Below are positions 43,986 through 48,215 of a stretch of 48,215 nt of DNA, piece after piece. The stretch spans positions 1-48,215 of the forward strand of contig JAHWKT010000005.1 of assembly GCA_019347695.1 (NCBI GenBank), read 5' to 3'. The translations under genes were made by a program, and so were the position numbers. The DNA is from Actinomycetota bacterium. Lineage in GTDB: Bacteria > Actinomycetota > Nitriliruptoria > Euzebyales > JAHELV01. The notes below the pieces were generated by a model. That model ran no database searches. It saw nothing but the letters and a program-made list of their open reading frames with translations, and was not told the origin of the DNA. The stretch's first letter is position 1. Every line of letters begins with the position of its first letter.

Positions 43986-44393
43986 TCAAGCGACCACCGG
44001 CGTCGGCGGTATGACGAACGCACAGCGGGGTCCGGCTGCGCCCATCAACCGCCGGTCGAGCGTAGCGACCGGCACACCAAGTATCTCAGCAACCGCCACG
44101 TACCACGCGTCGTACGCCGTGACGTTGTAGCGCAGCTCCCAGACCCGCGCGCCGAATGGCTCGTAGGGGTACAGCTGCCACGACATGCGTCGCAGGTCCT
44201 GGTGCGCCGACGCCGCTCGAGACCGATCGATACCCCCCGCGAGCTCACTTCGCCGCAGCAGGTTGGCCGCTTCGACCGGGCACAAGTGCGGCGCAGCCAG
44301 CGGCCCACGCGCCAGTTGCTGCTCAGCCCACCGACCAGTCGTGCCGGAGTCGATGAGCGCGGCCACCACCACCGAAGCGTCGACCACAAGCAC
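43986..44393 (-). CDS. VapC/FitB-type PIN-domain toxin
   Basis: A 135-residue PIN ribonuclease. Active-site acids are in MLVVDASVVVAALI (first Asp), HLCPVEAANLLRR (Glu), TAYDAWYVAVAE (Asp) and VATLDRRLMGA. Residue order and length match the FitB/VapC group. It lies three bases after the antitoxin stop in one operon. Confidence 0.9.
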   Translation of the reverse strand: MLVVDASVVVAALIDSGTTGRWAEQQLARGPLAAPHLCPVEAANLLRRSELAGGIDRSRAASAHQDLRRMSWQLYPYEPFGARVWELRYNVTAYDAWYVAVAEILGVPVATLDRRLMGAAGPRCAFVIPPTPVVA

Positions 44394-44396
44394 TGA

Positions 44397-44630
44397 TCAG
44401 GCCCGGTCCTCGTCGCGCCAGCGAAGCAGGTCGTCCACGTCGAGGACCGCGGGGCTTGCCTCCTTGCGCCGGCGGATCTCGTCGAGCAGTGTGTCCACGT
44501 CGGGACGTGCGGCAAGGTCGGTGAGATGTTGCCGCAGGTACTGCTGGAGCGAGCGGCCGCTGCGCGCAGCTCGACTGGCGAGCTCGTCACGTACGTCGTC
44601 GGGAAGGTCCCTGATCGTCACGCTTGTCAT
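44397..44630 (-). CDS. FitA-like ribbon-helix-helix antitoxin
   Basis: A 77-residue antitoxin: MTSVTIRDLPDDVRDELASR then GRSLQQYLRQHL, an Arc/FitA-like RHH DNA-binding domain, and a toxin-binding tail ending LLRWRDED. It autoregulates through palindromes at its start and neutralises the PIN toxin encoded next. Confidence 0.9.
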   Translation of the reverse strand: MTSVTIRDLPDDVRDELASRAARSGRSLQQYLRQHLTDLAARPDVDTLLDEIRRRKEASPAVLDVDDLLRWRDEDRA

Positions 44631-44646
44631 GCATGCATGCTAGCAT
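44629..44646 (-). promoter_or_regulatory. antitoxin operator-like palindromes
   Basis: Two overlapping 10-base palindromes, ATGCATGCAT (44629-44638) and ATGCTAGCAT (44637-44646), span the antitoxin start codon and leader. Their position suits autorepression by the FitAB/VapBC-like complex. Confidence 0.55.
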
Positions 44647-44758
44647 CATCGCTGCCGTTAGCTCACAGACACTGGCAATCCAGCTCGGCGCGTGCCGGCG
44701 GGTGCGGCGTGGATCAGCCCCATGAGGGGCACTGTACCGGGGCGCGCTCGGCTCGTCG

Positions 44759-44956
44759 CTACCCGTCGTCACGTGGCTGGCCAACGAACTGTGCGACGGT
44801 GTCGGGCTGGTCTTCCATACAGAAGTGGCCGGCGTCGGCGATGACGTGCCGGTCGGCGCCGGGGATGTCGTCGGTCAGACGGTGGGCACAGTCGACCGGC
44901 ATGTCTACCGTGACGTTGCCGAAGGTGACCGGCGCACCACGGGCAGCCCAATCCAT
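44759..44956 (-). pseudogene. haloalkane-dehalogenase-like alpha/beta hydrolase, C-terminal remnant
   Basis: The minus strand encodes GAPVTFGNVTVDMPVDCAHR then IPGADRHVIADAGHFCMEDQ and PDTVAQFVGQP, the catalytic-His end of a haloalkane-dehalogenase/epoxide-hydrolase-type alpha/beta hydrolase. The nucleophile and cap domains are absent. There is no ribosome site at its apparent ATG. The homology begins abruptly about 10 bases from the repeats of the attachment-site-like structure at 44967. Confidence 0.6.
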
Positions 44957-44966
44957 GCCTGTCTCA

Positions 44967-45284
44967 ACGTAGCCAACGTATCTAGCAGATGGCTACGTCG
45001 ACAACCCGCCCGATGCGCTGCAGGTCGCTGACCTGCGGTTTTGCGGTGGAGCTAAGGGAATCGAACCCCTGACCTCTTCCATGCCATGCACACGCCGAAC
45101 CGTCCAACGCGTCCGGCAGCGTCCCATGGAGGCCACCCACGTCCGATCGTATCCGACGGGCGCGCAGCGCAGAAACCGCGTAAGCAAGACGTATTGCGTC
45201 CAATGCGTGATCGCCGGTCCGGCGACGTCGCTCGCTGTCCCGTGACGTCCCAGCGACCGCCGGTGGCTACGTTGCTGGCTACGT
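44967..45284. repeat. four copies of TGGCTACGT flanking the tRNA fragment
   Basis: TGGCTACGT occurs at 44990-44998, 45264-45272 and 45276-45284 on the plus strand, and inverted (ACGTAGCCA) at 44967-44975. The left pair is an inverted repeat with a 14-base spacer; the right pair is a direct repeat with a 12-base period. A tRNA 3' fragment lies between them. The arrangement resembles integrase arm-type sites around an attP core. Confidence 0.55.
45045..45092 (-). tRNA. tRNA-Ala(GGC) 3'-half fragment
   Basis: The minus strand contains an alanine anticodon loop ATGGCAT (anticodon GGC), variable loop AGGTC, a T-arm AGGGG-TTCGATT-CCCTT and the acceptor strand TAGCTCC followed by ACC. The anticodon stem is already mismatched, and no D-arm or 5' acceptor strand (GGGGCTA expected) precedes it. 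It is therefore a partial tRNA, as left at the edge of an element integrated into, or carrying, a tRNA 3' end. Confidence 0.62.
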
Positions 45285-45296
45285 CGGGCGCCCGAC

Positions 45297-45683
45297 TCAC
45301 GTCGACAGCACGGCGACCCCGTACCGGCCGATGACCTGGTCGGCTGTCACGATGCGGAGGTCGTCCACCATCGCCTGCGCGACCAGCATCCGGTCGAAAG
45401 GATCGTTGTGATGCGGCGGCAACGTCGCAGCGGTGCGGGTGTACCGACCGGTGATCGCGAGCTCGGTGAAGCCGTTGCCCACCACCTCGTTGGCGAGGTC
45501 GACGGTGTCGACGTCGAGCTCGAGGCGTCCGAGCGCGGTCTTGATCTCGGCCTCCCATAGACTCGCCGCGCTGACGAACGCCATCACCGAGCTGTCGGCA
45601 ATCGAGGCGCGGGCCTCTGGCGACAGCCGCGGGTCGTCCACCAGCCACCACAGGAACACGTGGGTATCCAGCAGCAGCGACAT
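45297..45683 (-). CDS. VapC-type PIN-domain toxin (Phd-VapC pair)
   Basis: About 128 residues. MSLLLDTHVFLWWLVDDPRL carries the first Asp, AASLWEAEIKTALGRL the Glu, HHNDPFDRMLVAQAMVDDL the third acid, and VTADQVIGRYGV the end. This is the group of PIN toxins that pairs with Phd/YefM antitoxins. It is the intact relative of the broken copy at 28166-28422. ATG at 45683; an extra Met precedes at 45686. The antitoxin gene lies 69 bases upstream. Confidence 0.9.
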   Translation of the reverse strand: MSLLLDTHVFLWWLVDDPRLSPEARASIADSSVMAFVSAASLWEAEIKTALGRLELDVDTVDLANEVVGNGFTELAITGRYTRTAATLPPHHNDPFDRMLVAQAMVDDLRIVTADQVIGRYGVAVLST

Positions 45684-45752
45684 CAACCGCTCCGACTCGT
45701 CGAAGCGTGTCGTATGGTCACCGCGACCCGTGGAAGCGGGGATGCCATCGCG

Positions 45753-45980
45753 TCAGCCGCGGAAGGCGTCGACGAGTTCGTCGGGCAACGGATCGTCGAA
45801 GTCCTCAGCGATCCGGATGCACCCTCGCAGGCTTCCCGGTTGACGCTCAGGCGCTGCGTGCGCCACAAGGCGGGCGATCGGCCGGTTGTTGCGGGCGATT
45901 ACGACTTCCTCACCCTGTTCGACGCGCTCGAGCAACCGTGACAGGTGGGTCTTCGCTTCGTGGACGTTCACAATCGTCAT
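45753..45980 (-). CDS. Phd/YefM-type antitoxin
   Basis: A 75-residue antitoxin: MTIVNVHEAKTHLSRLLERV then GEEVVIARNNRPIARLV, the Phd/YefM DNA-binding domain, and an acidic tail ending DDPLPDELVDAFRG that would wrap the toxin. It precedes the PIN toxin in one operon and should autoregulate it. Confidence 0.92.
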   Translation of the reverse strand: MTIVNVHEAKTHLSRLLERVEQGEEVVIARNNRPIARLVAHAAPERQPGSLRGCIRIAEDFDDPLPDELVDAFRG

Positions 45981-46127
45981 GAACTTAGTCTAGTCTGGTC
46001 ATGCAAGGAGGGCAATCGGGCTGCCGTGGACGCGGAGGCCCAGCGCGACCCAACCAGGTCCTCCCACGCGCTGGACGTTTCCACGGACTACTCTCGACTG
46101 TCCCGATACATCCCGGCGCGGCGCTGG

Positions 46128-46907
46128 TCAGCGCACGACGAGTTCGCCGGCCATGTCGGGGGCGTGGGGGATGCAGTAGAAGCGGTAGGTGCCGGCGTCG
46201 GCGGGGAACGTGACCCGTTGGGTGGCGCCGGGCGGGACGTTGAGGTCGACGCCGAGCTCGTCGATCGTGAATGTGTGCCGCGTAGGGTCGTCGTTGGTGA
46301 CCGTGACCGCGACCTTTCCGCCGTCGGTGGTGATGGTGCGGGTGTCGAACTGGAAGTCCTTGGTGGTCAACTCGATGTCACCGGGCTGGGCTGCGACGCT
46401 GTCGATGCGGGCGGCCGCCACGATCGATACGGCGGTCGCAGCAACCAGCACAACGACAGCCGTTGCCGCAACCCCAGTCGCGGGTCGCGGCGATCGGCGG
46501 GCAGGCTGTCGGGCCTGGCGGAACGCTGGGACGGCCGCGATGCTGCCGGCAAGGGTCGCCAGGGTGAACAGCGTCAGTGGCAGGAAGTCGCCGGGGGTCT
46601 CGGGATGGGTGAGCGCGTCGGCGAGGAACGGCGCGCTCGACACAAGCTCGGCGAGCAGCACGACGCCGAGCACCACGACGCCGGCCCGCCGCCACCGCCA
46701 GACCACCAGCAGGCCGGCGACGATCGGGGTGGCCATCGCCAGGAAGAAGCTTTCGATGCTGCCGGCGATGATCATGGCGATCACGAACGATGCGATCGTG
46801 GCGCAGCCCGCGGCGACAAGCAGGCTGAGCCATCCGACGCGTGGCTGTCTGCTCGACACGACGGGGGCGGTGCGGGTGGGTTGATTGGTGTGGCTGGTGG
46901 TGGTCAT
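46128..46907 (-). CDS. membrane protein with C-terminal cupredoxin domain
   Basis: A 259-residue protein. After a polar N-terminus come about four membrane helices (SLLVAAGCATIASFVIAMII, VVVLGVVLLAELVSSAPF, LTLFTLATLAGSIAAVPAF, GVAATAVVVLVAATAVSIV). The last about 90 residues are an extracytoplasmic cupredoxin: LTTKDFQFDTRTI, DPTRHTFTIDEL (His ligand) and YRFYCIPHAPDMAGELVV (Cys, His, Met ligands of type 1 copper). It may bind copper and pass electrons or handle metal at the membrane. ATG at 46907 is 28 bases after the repaired end of the SnoaL-like gene; without repair the frames are fused. Confidence 0.85.
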   Translation of the reverse strand: MTTTSHTNQPTRTAPVVSSRQPRVGWLSLLVAAGCATIASFVIAMIIAGSIESFFLAMATPIVAGLLVVWRWRRAGVVVLGVVLLAELVSSAPFLADALTHPETPGDFLPLTLFTLATLAGSIAAVPAFRQARQPARRSPRPATGVAATAVVVLVAATAVSIVAAARIDSVAAQPGDIELTTKDFQFDTRTITTDGGKVAVTVTNDDPTRHTFTIDELGVDLNVPPGATQRVTFPADAGTYRFYCIPHAPDMAGELVVR

Positions 46908-46935
46908 CGTCACGTCTTCTGAGGTTCTGTGGGCG

Positions 46936-47366
46936 CTACGCCGCGGTACCCGCGGGACGTGCGCCGAGCTGCAACAGCACGCTGTGGTGTCGACGGCGGC
47001 CGAGTACTCGCCGATCCGGCCGTCGTCGCCGACCCGGTTGACGTCGATGAGCTCGAACGCGACCTGTCGCCCGGTGGGTGCCAGGCCGAGGAGCTCGCCG
47101 GTGTGGGTGCCCCGCACGGTGCTGCGGGTGACGATGCGGTCTGCCTCGACGATCTGGTCCTCGACGATCACGTAAAGATCGGGAAACGCGCGACGCAATG
47201 TCGTGACCGTGTTCTTGAGACCCGCAAGGCCGGTGCGCTCCGGCGGTGTCGAGCTGTGGTCGAGGTCGTCGCACGCGCTGAGCTCGTCGACGACGGGCAG
47301 GTCGCCTTGGGTCCACACCTCCTCGACGAGACGGCGGGCCTGGCGCCTCATCCACTCCGGTGACAT
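46936..47366 (-). pseudogene. SnoaL-like/ester cyclase family protein, frameshifted near its end
   Basis: ATG at 47366 has AGGAG seven bases upstream. The product starts MSPEWMRRQARRLVEEVWTQ and contains LKNTVTTLRRAFPDLYVIVE, RSTVRGTHTGELLGLAPTGR and DVNRVGDDGRIGEY, typical of SnoaL-like/SPBc2 ester-cyclase proteins. Near 46985 a one-base shift restores the usual ending SVLLQLGARPAG and a stop at 46936. As given, the frame instead runs through into the cupredoxin gene. These small proteins cyclise or hydrate small molecules; the substrate is unknown. The indel needs checking. Confidence 0.75.
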
Positions 47367-48038
47367 CGGCGACTCCTGGAAGTCGCGAGCGTCACGCCAC
47401 GGGCGAGCGCGTTGGGTCCGTGCGCTGTCGTGCGGGCTCCGAGACGACGGACGGCGGTCCGGTGGCGTGACGACGGGCAGGTGTGGGATGGCGCACCCGA
47501 GCGCGAGCACTGCGAGGAACGACCAGTAGTACAGCGCGACCCACGCGTCTCGGGGGGTCGTCACGGCCAGCTCGGGGCCACCGAAGCCGGTGACCGTGGG
47601 CGCCCAGGTCGGGATCGGCGTCAGTGCGATCGCGCCGCTGACGATCCGTCCCCATAGCGGACCGCGGCCCGACAGCGCGTAGCCGCCCGCCATGCCGAAC
47701 AGCGGCACGCCGATCGCGCCGCCGCCCAGCCCATCGGCGAAGAACTCCTCCAAGCCCGCCATGGGGCCGCCGGGCGCGGTGGCCACCCCGTGGACCAGCA
47801 CGCCGGCGAACAGCAGCGGCGCCGTGGCCAGCCACCGCCAGCCTCGCCGGCCGCCGGTGCGGCGCAGGTGCTCGGCCCAGCCCAACAGCGCGCCGGTCAG
47901 CACACCGGGCAGCAGGATCCACACGAACGTGCCGACCCACTCGACACCAGACGCGGGCCCGGCGATCTCCACCATGAACCCGCGCAGCCCCGCAGCCCAC
48001 GCCAGACCACACACCCCGCCAACAGCGACCAACGCCAC
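47367..48038 (-). CDS. polytopic membrane protein of unknown function
   Basis: About 215 residues with five or six hydrophobic segments: VGGVCGLAWAAGLRGFMVEI, FVWILLPGVLTGALLGWAEH, WLATAPLLFAGVLVHGVAT and ALYYWSFLAVLALGCAI. GTG at 48038 follows AAGGG. No stop separates it in frame from the SnoaL-like gene; in the next frame a stop lies at 47392-47394, which would leave a 25-base gap to the next gene. That suggests another one-base indel. I recognise no functional family. Confidence 0.6.
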
Positions 48039-48215
48039 GAGCCCTTGTGTCGCAGGCCACGCTCACGCGTTCCGTCGCGGGTCGACGTCGATCGCATCAT
48101 CCACCTCCAAGGCCGCGCTCCGACCACCGACCGCAGCGTGCGCCACCGCGGGACCGTGCGCCACGACGAGGACTCCCCGTTCGCTGGACGTTTCCCTAGA
48201 CTTCGCGACGGTGGA

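Noticed and set aside
45052-45203. Minus-strand peptide EEVRGSIPLAPP as a protein
   Set aside because: This peptide is the translation of the tRNA T-arm and acceptor region, a known artefact of tRNA sequence, not a coding gene.
44967-45284. CRISPR-like repeats
   Set aside because: The repeats are 9 bases, mixed in orientation and irregularly spaced around a tRNA fragment; no cas genes are near.

Overview
The window is very GC-rich (about 70% by eye), uses ATG and GTG starts with good Shine-Dalgarno sites and many 4-base ATGA/GTGA overlaps, and carries families typical of high-GC Gram-positive bacteria. I infer a chromosomal segment of an Actinomycetota member. The sequence alone does not fix the genus. 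No rRNA, intact tRNA, transposase, integrase gene or CRISPR array was seen.

Layout. (1) 1-4663: divergent catabolic genes. A 2-aminobenzoate-CoA ligase-like gene runs off the left edge; opposite it lies an operon of acyl-CoA dehydrogenase, short-chain dehydrogenase, crotonase-fold enzyme, RidA-like protein and a kynurenine-formamidase-like hydrolase with an AroQ-like N-terminal domain. Together they look like a tryptophan/kynurenine to anthraniloyl-CoA degradation module. (2) 4953-8518: a DUF3616-like protein and a GH3 beta-glucosidase, translationally coupled. (3) 8515-16234: a gene graveyard with a few intact genes (cold-shock protein, polysaccharide deacetylase, CBM48 protein, zinc alcohol dehydrogenase) among remnants of pckA, ppsA, narK, an acetyl xylan esterase, a cyclic-nucleotide-binding protein and PNPOx-family genes. 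(4) 16314-17071: a VapBC toxin-antitoxin module. (5) 17155-22540: a TetR-controlled cluster with two near-identical palindromic operators, two tandem paralogous alpha/beta hydrolases (the second fused to a glycosyltransferase), an OsmC-like protein and a geranylgeranyl-reductase-like FAD enzyme. (6) 22811-25565: an MFS exporter with a C-terminal monooxygenase-like domain, and ACC deaminase. (7) 25566-29712: degenerate DNA, VapBC, TetR, a deleted vapC copy, MazEF and a cyanate-transporter remnant. (8) 30026-34690: tandem universal stress protein, a frameshifted heme/copper-type membrane protein, zinc ribbon, an ArsR/SufR-like regulator, DUF488 and VOC/ABC remnants. (9) 34976-39599: two unrelated cation/proton antiporters, one ending in a UBP-type zinc finger. 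(10) 40007-43701: CGNR and SWIM zinc-finger genes, both frameshifted. (11) 43986-45980: two more toxin-antitoxin modules around a tRNA-Ala 3' fragment flanked by repeated 9-mers, an attachment-site-like structure. (12) 46128-48038: three genes (membrane protein, SnoaL-like protein, membrane cupredoxin) now read as one continuous frame.

Two themes run through the window. Intact operons alternate with truncated, chimeric or frameshifted genes, and toxin-antitoxin modules or their remnants are dense (five intact, two or three broken). Truncated genes cannot be base-calling errors, but several single-base frameshifts in otherwise complete genes could be and need read-level confirmation. The most distinctive candidate system is the TetR/twin-operator cluster at 17155-22540 with its hydrolase-glycosyltransferase fusion.
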